Shown piece by piece: positions 24,202 through 33,757 of a DNA stretch of 64,000 nt. Source of the DNA: Anadara kagoshimensis (lineage: Eukaryota > Mollusca > Bivalvia > Arcoida > Arcidae); the NCBI GenBank assembly GCA_021292105.1, contig CM037866.1:7842482-7906481 (forward strand). The letters run 5' to 3'. The notes under the pieces are model-generated. The model ran no database searches and was not told the origin of the DNA. It was given only the letters and a program-made list of their open reading frames with translations. A program made the position numbers and the translations under genes. Every line of letters begins with the position of its first letter. The first letter of the stretch is position 1.

Positions 24202-24284
24202 CTGCCAGATTGGTCAATAGCCAGATTGGCAAAATATAAACAAAAAAACTGACCAGATTGGTCATTTGCCAGATTAGCAAAAAA

Positions 24285-24315
<31 letters not shown>

Positions 24316-24389
24316 CTGACCAGATTGGTCAATAGCCAGATTGGCAAAATGTAAATAAATAAATAAATAAATAAATAACTGACCACATC
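23001..24389. repeat. 1389-bp tandem duplication, copy 1
   Basis: From GGTCAAAACTTTAAAATGAG (23001) to the same string at 24390. The first 600 bp are non-repetitive. The rest is AAAT runs alternating with GACCAGATTGGTCAATAGCC and AGATTGGCAAAATAT units. Minus-strand frames rich in F, I, Y and L are artefacts of AAAT. Confidence 0.92.
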
Positions 24390-25239
24390 GGTCAAAACTT
24401 TAAAATGAGTCTCTTGTTAAAATCATGTTAAATTTTCTTCGCCTTTTATGGAATTTGAGACCGCCCATTATGCTTTGCAAGTCCATAAAGACATTGGAAA
24501 ATTATCAAAAGACACGTGTTTAATACACATCAAACAACATATAAAGGAGATGGGTAACACTACTTACAGCTTGACGATCTTAATTACTAAAAACGACACA
24601 AATATCTATAGTTTTAAGATTTGGATTTATTATTATAAATTTTGGCTATAACTGGCCACGGCTGTATAATAGAGGAGCCAAGACTCCAATTGAGTCTGTA
24701 ATGGGCATCCTCAACAAACAATTATATAACAAGTAAATGGTTATTAAAAGAATGAAAAGATGAACCCTGGTAACAGATGTTCACCATTTACTTAGCATGA
24801 AAACATTTCCATATTATGTATATTTACGAAAAACAGCTTTATTTAATATACTGGTGAGAGCAAAATTTGCCACATGGCTAAGACACCATATCTTAGCCAG
24901 CGCCAACAGTATATAGTATAGGAATTGATTTGAAATCATGCTAGGAAAAGTAACTGATGGCATAGGACAAAAAGCCAGATTGGCAAGTAAATAACTGACC
25001 AGATTGGTCAAAAGCCAAATTGGTAAATAAATAAATAAATAAATAAATAACGGGCCAGAATGGCCAAAAAGTAAGATTGGCAAAATATAAATAAATAAAT
25101 AACCGACCAGATTGATCAATAGCCAGATTGGCAAAATATAAATAAATAAATAACTGACAGATTGATCAATAACCAGATTGGCAAAATATCAATAAATAAA
25201 TAACTGACCAGATTGGTCATTTGCCAGATTAGCAAAATA

Positions 25240-25302
<63 letters not shown>

Positions 25303-25539
25303 CTGACCAGATTGCATAATAGCCAGATTGGCAAAATATAAACAAATAAATATATAAATACTTAAATAAATAAATAAATAAATAACTGACCAGATTGGTC
25401 AATAGCCAGATTGGCAAAATATAAACAAATAAATAAATAAATGAATAAATAAATAACTGACCAGATTGATCATTTGCCAGATTGGCAAAATATAAATAAA
25501 TAACTGACAATATTGGTCATTAGCCAGATTAGCAAAATA

Positions 25540-25594
<55 letters not shown>

Positions 25595-25677
25595 CTGCCA
25601 GATTGGTCAATAGCCAGATTGGCAAAATATAAACAAAAAAACTGACCAGATTGGTCATTTGCCAGATTAGCAAAAAA

Positions 25678-25712
<35 letters not shown>

Positions 25713-25850
25713 CTGACCAGATTGGTCAATAGCCAGATCGGCAAAATAGAAATAAATAAATAAATAAATAAACAGATTGGTCAATAGCCAGATTGGCAAA
25801 ATGTAAATAAATAAATAAATAAATAAATAACTGACCACATCGGTCAAAAG
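24390..25850. repeat. 1389-bp tandem duplication, copy 2 (about 70 bp longer)
   Basis: Nearly base-for-base the same as copy 1, with small differences (for example at 23130 and 24520) and one extra AAAT/AGATTGG unit at about 25730-25800. It exits at CTGACCACATCGGTCAAAAG. Confidence 0.92.
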
Positions 25851-26039
25851 CCTGATGAGCAAACAAATTAATGACATGGACCAGTTTAACCAAGGGGAGG
25901 GGAAACACATGTTTTAGAAGTTTAAAATGATTGCAAAGCCTGTTGTATTCTATAGATAAATATATTGTTATCCAGTTGGCTTAAATAAACACCATCTTCA
26001 CAGAGTATACCTCATTTTATCAGTTATTTCTGGGTACCA

Positions 26040-26470
26040 AATATAACGTCCACCATCAGCAATTACAAATGTAGCAATTTAAGCCTGACTTTTTCCAATG
26101 CTACATGATTTATCTCATTGCGCCAGTGCAATCTAGGAAGGATTTGTGACCAAAATATTGTAACACCTGGACAAATATTTGTATCAACTGAATTGATTTT
26201 AACTGCCCACCTATATCATTATCACCATAGTGTACGATAAGATAACTTGGCCGATCGATAAATGAAAGTAAATGTTTTACTTTTGGCAAAACTTCAGCCA
26301 ATTTCATTCCGTCTTTATCCTGCAACAAAATTGATGCATTCGAATTGATGCATTCAAATGGCACAATTGCAAATCTTTACCAAACAATGAATGTTTTGAT
26401 CAGACAAAAGCTTCTCGCACAATCAAAGACCCGATAAGCCACACTTTGTCGACAGAATCTGAAATCCATT
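26040..26470 (-). pseudogene. Decayed SGNH-hydrolase-like ORF fragment from a mobile element
   Basis: Read from 26470 downward: KVWLIGSLIVREAF, then a stop and frame shifts, then AEVLPKVKHLLSF, PSYLIVHYGDNDIG and (shifted) LHWRNEINHVALEKVR. The order WIxGSSI...LPK...HxGGNDIG...WR resembles SGNH-like proteins that accompany tyrosine-recombinase-type elements in many animal genomes. The catalytic serine position is altered (GSL). This is from memory of family patterns, not a search. Confidence 0.5.
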
Positions 26471-27110
26471 ATCAAGCAGTCAAGTTTACAAGTTGAAATG
26501 ATGGTATACGTAAAAATTTGACTTCCAGCGTCCATATTGCGCAATTTTGTCATTTTCTATACCAGACATAGCGGCGATGGTTGCTGCTTATATTTTGAAT
26601 GAGTGTGAGTTATACAATCTAGAATTAAAACAAGCCAATTTAAGAGTTTTCTGGAGAATGTACACAAACAATGATAGAAAAATTTGCAAGAGTAGAGGGG
26701 TCTTACTTGCATGAATAATCTAAAAGATTTTAAAGCAAATAATGAACATTGGCTACTTTGAATAATCATTGTAGCACCGTGTTTTTGTATGTGGAAAAAT
26801 ACCTCGAGAACGTTTAAATGTTGATCAAAAATAATATTGGAATATTGCAATGAATGGCCCATTTCGTCAATTGAACCAGAAAAAAAGGATGAGTTTGGCG
26901 AAAACGTGGTCACTACTGTCGAGAAAGAGAATCGGCAGTTATGTTTAATTTGCCTTGAATGTGTACAGACTTGAATTGAATATTACATAGCATACTTTGT
27001 AAAACCAGTGGTCTGAGCTAATACATAACTCTTTTTGACTTGAGGTTTATATTAAGGATCAAAATCAACGCCTGCTTGTATGTACTTGTGTATTAGATAA
27101 CTGTGTACAT
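26471..27110. other. No gene supported
   Basis: A minus-strand frame at 26557-26913 lacks similarity, splice signals and codon bias; treated as chance. Confidence 0.35.
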
Positions 27111-27123
27111 CATATATGAAAAA

Positions 27124-27442
27124 ACCACTGCGGTAGCTCAGTTGGTAGAGTGCTCGCTCCGTAAGTGGGATGTCGTGGGTTCAAACCCGACCGGGTCTGA
27201 CCTTATACTTGAAAGTGGGTAGTGACTGTTCTTTCGCCAAGCACTCGGCATTACGAAATGAAAGTCACGGTTCTTTCGGATCGGAACTTAAAATAAACGA
27301 GGTCCCGTGTCATGGTGGGCTTGGCACGATAAAGAACCCTGCTGTATAATGCCATCAGCGCAACTCACAGGCAAAATTTCTGCACCTTCGCCTATAGCTG
27401 GCGACGTCTCGATATAAGTTAAATATTCTTGACTGGGACGTT
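27124..27442 (+). mobile_element. tRNA-derived SINE family 1, complete sense copy
   Basis: Head TAGCTCAGTTGGTAGAGTGC with B box GGGTTCAAACCC, body GCCATCAGCG and CTATAGCTGGCGACGTCTCG, end CTTGACTGGGACGTT. CATATATGAAA / CATATATGGAAA flanks form an imperfect target-site duplication. Confidence 0.9.
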
Positions 27443-28340
27443 ACTTACTCATATATGGAAACCCATAGACATAGGAACCAATTCGAAAAAAGAAACGACA
27501 CAAAATATCTGTATTATTTCAAGATTCAAGCTATTGCATATACGACCATTCATTACCAAATGTTGCTGCACAACCAAAATGAGCCCCACCAACACTGTTT
27601 GTAAACAATTGTAATTCATGTTCATGAATCCAATAAGACTTACTAAATACTAAATGTTGTTATACCATTAAAGAGATCTAAAAAATACCGAAACATTGCC
27701 TAAGTCCTATTTAAATAATGCCATAGAAAATCCTTTAATATTTCAACTTTAACTGTAGTATAAGCCATATTACTTACTATTGTTCCAGATAATTTAGATA
27801 GTCGCTTTTTTGTCAATTAAGCGTTTATTATTAATGATTTATATTTAATGTTATACATATTGAATCTAAAATAAAAAAAACCAATTAAATGTAAAAAAAT
27901 AAGTGTTCTGTATCTCTCTGGTTTTGCTCTACATACCGAAAATTTACTGTTTTTTTTAAACACTGTCCGTATGCCCTCTCTTTATTTGTGCCTCGTATGC
28001 AAATTCAGAGCCTTGCATGAAGGGTAATTGTTACACATATACATGAGTATGAGTAAAACCCGAACCGCACACCTGAGAGACAACCTTGTTTTACCTGTGT
28101 GTTAACAATTAGTATGCAGGTCAACCAGCTATCTGAGGTACATCTAGGTATGTATACGACACATTGATTTTTCTCTGATATTAAAACAGACAATAATGTC
28201 GGTATATTTCTGTTTTGTAATTCAAGTTCAAGTCAGCAAACCTCATAGGTTTGTTAGGTGATATGATTTTATTTACGGGAATATCAAAATGAGTACTAAT
28301 ATTACAATACTTGATTTTATATTAAAGATAAATCGACTAT
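27443..28340. other. AT-rich spacer, nothing recognised
   Basis: Several short open frames, none with supporting features. Confidence 0.35.
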
Positions 28341-28349
28341 CTAAGTTAC

Positions 28350-28560
28350 CTGGAACAATAGTAAATCGGTGCGGTGCATAGGGCTTATTATCGGACAGGT
28401 TTGTAGGCCGTTTTTGTGTAATTGTTGCAGTTGTTTGCCTTGATTGACAATTTTGCTGATTTTCAAACCTGGAACTAGTGTTATTAGATGTAAAAATTCT
28501 ACATTTTATCTGTGGATGAGGCTGTGAATATTTAATACATACATGACGGTATTGACATGC
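28350..28560 (-). pseudogene. Zinc-knuckle-like fragment of a mobile-element ORF
   Basis: A minus-strand frame of about 66 codons reads ACQYRHVCIKYSQPHPQIKC followed by a basic, S/T/N-rich stretch. It resembles the C...C...HP...C knuckle that follows the N-terminal domain in the element type inferred at 29504-30010. AG and GT dinucleotides flank it, so a spliced host exon is the alternative. Confidence 0.4.
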
Positions 28561-29040
28561 ATACCTAAAACATATAATAGTAACACTTCAGATTGTTGAC
28601 GGCAATCTTATTTAGGGGAGTTTCAGTGTTTGGAGTTGAAAAATTCCTATAAATTAACCACAATTCTTGGTCTACAATGACCCAAGACAAAGCAGGATTT
28701 TTTTAACCTAAACTGGATATCATAGTTTTTCCAGCCTAAACCCGTAGTGCGACTAGCCCCATGTCTAACTGAATGCATATACTTAAAGTGTAAGTTAAAC
28801 GATTTTCGATAAATTGAGTATGAATAGTAAATGCCGTAATAAAAACAATGTCGAAAACCCCGTAATCGTACATGGTCTCCTTTTCAAGATATACGTGGTG
28901 AAACCTCCCATTTTGCACCTGGAAAAAATTGTAATCAAGCCTGTACAGGCAACTTCCGGTTTTTCGACGATCACACTTGTGACGTCATCAGACATTGCAG
29001 TTGGATGGGCAGTAGTATATATACTAGCAAGGATATAAAA

Positions 29041-29421
29041 TGGTTGGTTGATGGTTGAATGTTGCTTAACGTCGCATCAGCAATTTTTCAGCTATTCGCG
29101 ACGAGAACTATTTTATTAATCTCTATGGATTAATCTATGAACAATTTTGTGTATGCATGTGAAGTGCGAGTGTGTTGTATGGTCTACCTTGTACTAGCGC
29201 GCACTTAGGGCGACTTTAACGTGCTAGCTCACAGAGTCAGTACGCCGCAGACAAGCGTACCACCCCCCAGTCCATTATACTGATACCAGGTGAATCAGTA
29301 AAGGCCAAGGGCAAGGAAAATTCACTTTCCCACGTGTGGTCCGAGCGGGATTCGAACTCACAGCGGTGAGAGACCCTGGATTTGAAGACTGGCGTCTTAT
29401 CCATTAGGCCACCGCGGCCTC
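29041..29421 (-). mobile_element. tRNA-derived SINE family 2, antisense, complete
   Basis: The tRNA-like head read on the minus strand has GGTGGCCTAATGGATAAGAC (A box) and GAGTTCGAATCCCGC (B box). The body includes CAGTACGCCGCAGACAAGCG, and the 3' end gives GCTTAACGTCGCATCAGC. Confidence 0.88.
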
Positions 29422-29503
29422 GGATTAAAAATGCATCGGTCCACTGCTGGATATAATTTATCTTGCTAGATTGGGTTTTTGGTGTGTGACCAGACTACCA
29501 TTT

Positions 29504-30010
29504 TTAACGACAATATTTTATATGTATTGGTTTTGACAACAGGATCCCGGGATCAATATATTCATTGTTTATAATTTTCAACTTGGTCTTGTTTTGAACA
29601 TAGTAACCCAGTTCATCATTAGTGCTATTAATTTGATAAAGATGATTAATGTCACCATCGCCTGAATCAGTGTGTGACGACGGGCTCCTCGTAATGAGTG
29701 GCGTGATTGCATTTATAACATTTCTTGACACTTCATTTGTGATGGCATTAACGTCTACATGTATTTGCTGTATGTCGTCGACGGGTGGATCATGTTCGTG
29801 ATGTTGGGCTGGCTCGTCCGCAACAACCTGGTCCCAAATATGCAAAGGGGGGATAGCTTCTCTCGCTCGTCCGGAACGTCCTTGTGGCGGCTGAATTGGA
29901 TCAGGCCTAAAACGAGGTGCTCTTCTTCTTGGTCTTGGTATTGTGAATTGTCTCATTAAAAACAAAAATACGTAATTTAGAACAAAATTCAAAACCACAC
30001 ATCGAGACAA
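29504..30010 (-). CDS. Mobile-element ORF, N-terminal fragment (168 aa)
   Basis: The frame from the upstream ATG is 168 codons; the likely start is the internal Met before RQFTIPRPRRRAPRF (about 29957). It is proline- and arginine-rich at first, then ends LGYYVQNKTKLKIINNEYID + PGILL. The terminal motif resembles the KIxxxEYIDLxxLL motif found at the start of tyrosine-recombinase or retroelement ORFs in molluscs and cnidarians (recalled pattern, unsearched). Base composition is clearly richer in GC than the surroundings. Fragments at 28350-28560 and 26040-26470 follow in the expected order on the same strand. A host gene is possible but less likely. Confidence 0.5.
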   Translation of the reverse strand: MSRCVVLNFVLNYVFLFLMRQFTIPRPRRRAPRFRPDPIQPPQGRSGRAREAIPPLHIWDQVVADEPAQHHEHDPPVDDIQQIHVDVNAITNEVSRNVINAITPLITRSPSSHTDSGDGDINHLYQINSTNDELGYYVQNKTKLKIINNEYIDPGILLSKPIHIKYCR

Positions 30011-30368
30011 TTATATAAAATAATGACATGACGAAGTTGATAAAATTATGTGTACAGGTAAAAACCCGGAGGTATTGCACCCGTGAAATTAACAACGTGT
30101 AAAAACAGTGATTGCATATCCAACAAAATCAAAATTATTAACAATCATCAACAAATTAAAATGTTTTACATTGATAAAATAGGCTTACTTGTGAAAAAGT
30201 TGTAAAATAAACGAACTTACCACCGTAAAAAATTTCAAAAAACTGACACAGTCCAAAGAAAAACATCGTGTTTAATACACCGTGAAAAGAGGGGCGTGAT
30301 AACACTAATTGTTAGTGCACTTTCTCATAAAAATGGGTCGTCTCCTGTGAGTCAACGGGAGCTTTGAC

Positions 30369-30394
30369 ATCTGACGTCATCACGTGAGCGCGTG
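30369..30394. promoter_or_regulatory. CRE and E-box cluster
   Basis: TGACGTCATCACGTGAGCGC combines a palindromic CRE (TGACGTCA) with CACGTG, about 360 bp upstream of the ORF at 29504-30010. This may be the promoter of that element. Function not shown. Confidence 0.3.
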
Positions 30395-31060
30395 AAGCAT
30401 TGTCTCTATGAAGTGGCAAAGTAAAGTCAATGTCAAATACTTTATTGAAGGAAAGATATTGTAACTATAAATAAGATAGAATATCTCTAATAAAACATGT
30501 ATTTTGTGCCCCTAGAAACATTTTAGACGAACCAGTATTGAAGGTTGACGGGTTATCTTTGGTAAACAAAAGGAAACCTTTAAACATTCATCCACTGCAA
30601 ATCATGTTCTGGAGAACTGGTTATCTAAATGCAAGCAGTAGGATTTAAAAGAATATAAAGAATCTGTGCAATGTTTTGTTTAAAATTTATCGAGCATATT
30701 CAAACTTGATAAATTTTAAGAATCCTCAAGATACTCTCAATATCATGTACTACAATGTATGGTTCCCACAAATTCAAAATCCAAAACATATATATGAATT
30801 GGTCTGTAGACAAGAAAAAAAAATCAACCGAAGGACGAAATTGTGATACAGATCGGACATGTAAATAATGCATTACTGAATTTTTTATGTAGATTTCTCG
30901 GCGGATGATAACGGGTATCAAGGCAATATATACATAACGGTCAAGATAAAAAAGGCATTTCGTGGAAAATAAACGAGGTTTTCAGAACGAGGACAATATT
31001 TAATGTAAATATAAATAGGTTATCATGTACTATATTACAAATGTCGCCAAGTGTTTTTCG
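30395..31060. other. AT-rich spacer, nothing recognised
   Basis: No open frame, named repeat or splice pattern that I can support. Confidence 0.35.
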
Positions 31061-31063
31061 AAT

Positions 31064-31290
31064 TATACGCAAACAATATTAACCTGGTTGCTTGACATTT
31101 TAATAATTTTATGACCTATAAAATATGGTATATTTACATGTAGGTAGAACATGTGTTTTTTTAACAACATGCTAGAGATACATGCATTGTTTATTTGTTG
31201 AGTTTGAACCCAAACTCTACATGTGTTTTTGTGTATACTTATTCATGATGGAAGGTAAAGCTGACAGGTCAATATTGTTTGAACGTAAAC
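31064..31290. mobile_element. MITE family 1, diverged copy
   Basis: ACGCAAACAATATTAACCTG on the left and GACAGGTCAATATTGTTTGA on the right. Confidence 0.65.
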
Positions 31291-31959
31291 TCATTTTTTA
31301 TTCAATTTTTCGTGATTGAATCGGAGATGAATACAGAGCTGGATGTTAAGCTGGGTGTCATTTTTTCTGAGTCTTGTTATGTTTTTTTTATTTAATCATA
31401 TGTTCTTTCACAGAATTTGCATTCTTGGTGCGCAACCTCGCTTCATGGTTACATATTTTATTACAAATCCTGAGTTAATTTTATTTAAAGCACTTAAAAT
31501 TCCTCATCAGTAGTGTCCGGACCAAAATTGGGGAAATACAGATAGTTTTAGATGTTGGATCAAAATGTAAAATACTGATACCAAGGTGCAACTGACGACA
31601 CATTTTAGAACAACATACTTGTAAAGAGATTCATTGATCTAAGTTCATCAATCAAGGCCATGTAACATGTGACTTAAAGATATATAATATCTCATGTACA
31701 GAGCCGGATCCATAATTTTAGAAAGGGGGGGGGGCGTATAATGTGAGAGCCGAAGTCTCGAACCTTCTAGAGGGGTTCAGGGGCATGCTTACCCGGAAAA
31801 TTTTGAAAAAATGGCGCAAAAATCCTGCATTCTTGTGCAATCTGAGCTGCATCAAAATGAATAATATGTATTATTAGCGACATAAAATAATATTTAAATT
31901 TATTTAATATGTCAAAAAAAAAAAATTTAATCGTTGAGTGTTTGTTTATTATGGTACGT

Positions 31960-32635
31960 TTTATATAGATGACGTTCTGTCTCTTAACAATTTGGAGACT
32001 ATGTAAATGTCATCTATCCTAGTGAGCTTGAAATAAAAGACACGACTGATTCCTCAAGTTCTGCTTCATATTAAGACTTATACCTGTATGACGCACACGA
32101 AAGGCTACATTTAAAACTTTATGACAAACGTGTTGACTTCAATTTTTCTATCGTCAATTTTCCTTTTTTATGCAGCAATATACCTGCTTTTCCTGCTTAC
32201 GGTGTATTTGTTTCCCAATTAATACGCTATTGTAGAGCTTGTTCCCACTACAAGGATTTTGTACAACGAAGTAGGCTGCTTGCAAATAAATTGTTGACTC
32301 AGGAATATTGCAAGCCTAGGCTTATCAAGACCCTCAAAAAGTTTTATGGCCGTCACCACAGTATTATTGACAAGTTTCTCTGTGTCCAGGATTACCCTGG
32401 ATATATTTGACGTCCCATAGTTCCATGTTCATTTCACACAATTTTGATTACACACGTGGCGGGTGTAGATAGCGAAACAAGGGGTGCTTACCTTCCTGGA
32501 GCATCCGGCCTCACTTCCCTGGTGGAAGTTTACGTATCTAATCTGTCAGTTCTAAAGTTTTTGCTTTGCTTCTGGATTATGATTCCGACATGGATTAATA
32601 TGTTTGTTTTTGATTATTAGATTTTCTATATAAAA
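31960..32635 (+). mobile_element. Reverse-transcriptase retroelement, 3' part, sense
   Basis: Decayed frames give DDVLSLNN just after the RT catalytic box, CPAYGVFVSQL, LANKLLTQ and KTLKKFYGRHHSIIDKF, followed by the standard tail (ACACACGTGGCGGGTGTAG, GGTGGAAG, AATATGTTTGTTTTTGATTA). Probably Penelope-like, by the FFQQxxGIPMGTNCAPLL-type RT of better copies; the family is tentative. Confidence 0.75.
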
Positions 32636-32689
32636 TCATGGATATAAAAGAATATTTATTGCTTCTTATACAATTAGTATTTTTTTCTC

Positions 32690-32905
32690 CAAAATTCCTC
32701 TGTATCCAAAATTACCATGCGTATATTTTACGTCCCATAGTTTCATTGTCCTTTTATTCTCAATTTTGATTACACAAGTGGTGAGTGTAGCTACCTAAAC
32801 ATGAAATGCTTACCGTTCCGGAGCACCGGGCCTCAATGTAAGTTCGTGTATTAAACTTATATTCAGTTTTTACTTTGTAATTTGGATATTAATTGGTTTT
32901 GAATT
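32690..32905 (+). mobile_element. Second retroelement tail, head-to-tail with the previous
   Basis: TCTCAATTTTGATTACACAA, TGTAGCTACCTAAACATG and CCGGAGCACCGGGCC, about 55 bp after the end of the preceding copy. Confidence 0.75.
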
Positions 32906-33689
32906 GTAAATATGACACACTATGTTATACATTTCAACAATTATCATATATCGTTTCTTAACCAAATTTGTCAAATTTGTTATTATTTGATAATAACCAT
33001 TATTTGGGGGAATACAAAAGCAAAGAGTACATTTGTATTTTTAGTATTTGAAGAGTTGTAACTTACATGTCGAGGTGGGCATATCCTTTTTAAATCTACA
33101 TAATTATAAAAATATAATATTTGAAATACAGATTGATGCTATCTCCAAACTGTGTTCAGAGACTCCGAAAAAAAAAATCATATTAAATAAAACCAAACCG
33201 ATCGAACATTGCTTTCATTGCAATTACAGACGCATTACAGTTTCTTATGTTTTGAGAGAAAAAAATAATTGGATGCTTTTATTAGAAACAGTTTATTTTA
33301 ATATAGTTTATCTTTATAAAATCTTGTTGAAGCTAATTTTGCAAGACAATACTTTAGTATCAGTAGTGATGTGAAAGTTTTTTTCAAGTCATTTTTCATC
33401 CTTTAATTGACAGTGGAACTTATCTTTAAATATACTTTGTAAACAGACGGTAAAAATATTTTAATATAAATTCACAATTTACAAAATGATGTGATTTTTT
33501 TTATTAACATTTGTTAACATAATCTCGTTACGGTAATTATAAAGTATAGAAAATATAAAAACAAAAAATATTCTAGATAAAGTTGATGTATTACGCAATA
33601 ACCCTCTACAAAGCAGCGCTGATAAACTTACTCCTTTTAATTCGTGGAACGACTTGCTGATAAAACAGTATCTTCACCCCATATCTTAA

Positions 33690-33757
33690 AAATTGTCATA
33701 TATATTTAAATATGCGTTCTACCGCTATTAACCAATACAGGAAACATTGAATTGACT
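33690..33757 (+). promoter_or_regulatory. Putative core promoter and 5' UTR of ZP gene A
   Basis: A TATA-like run (ATATATATTTAAATA, 33698-33712) lies about 45-60 bp before the first ATG. It sits in a block conserved with the region upstream of gene B, including ACCAATACAGGAAACATTGA just before the ATG. Conservation plus spacing supports a transcription start near 33725-33735; this is inference. Confidence 0.45.

Noticed and set aside
23001-25850. CRISPR-like array (regular spacers between repeats)
   Set aside because: Spacers are themselves repeated and the repeats are AAAT microsatellite; eukaryotic context.
23425-25910. Minus-strand frames rich in F, I, Y and L resembling membrane proteins
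   Set aside because: AAAT repeats read as TTTATTTATTTA give FIYLFIY in any genome; no gene structure.
27124-27200. tRNA gene candidates at the heads of SINE family 1 (also 3855 and 14079) and family 2 (29421, 61227)
   Set aside because: A and B box-like words are present, but the copies continue into a shared 300-bp SINE body and lack a complete cloverleaf. They are SINE promoters, not tRNA genes.
28736-29038. Overlapping frames on both strands
   Set aside because: No domain, splice signals or codon bias. It may be decayed mobile-element sequence between the fragments at 28350 and 29504, but I could not show it.
33048-33374. 108-codon plus-strand frame upstream of ZP gene A
   Set aside because: The matching sequence upstream of gene B is not open. 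It overlaps the duplicated promoter flank and has no recognisable feature.
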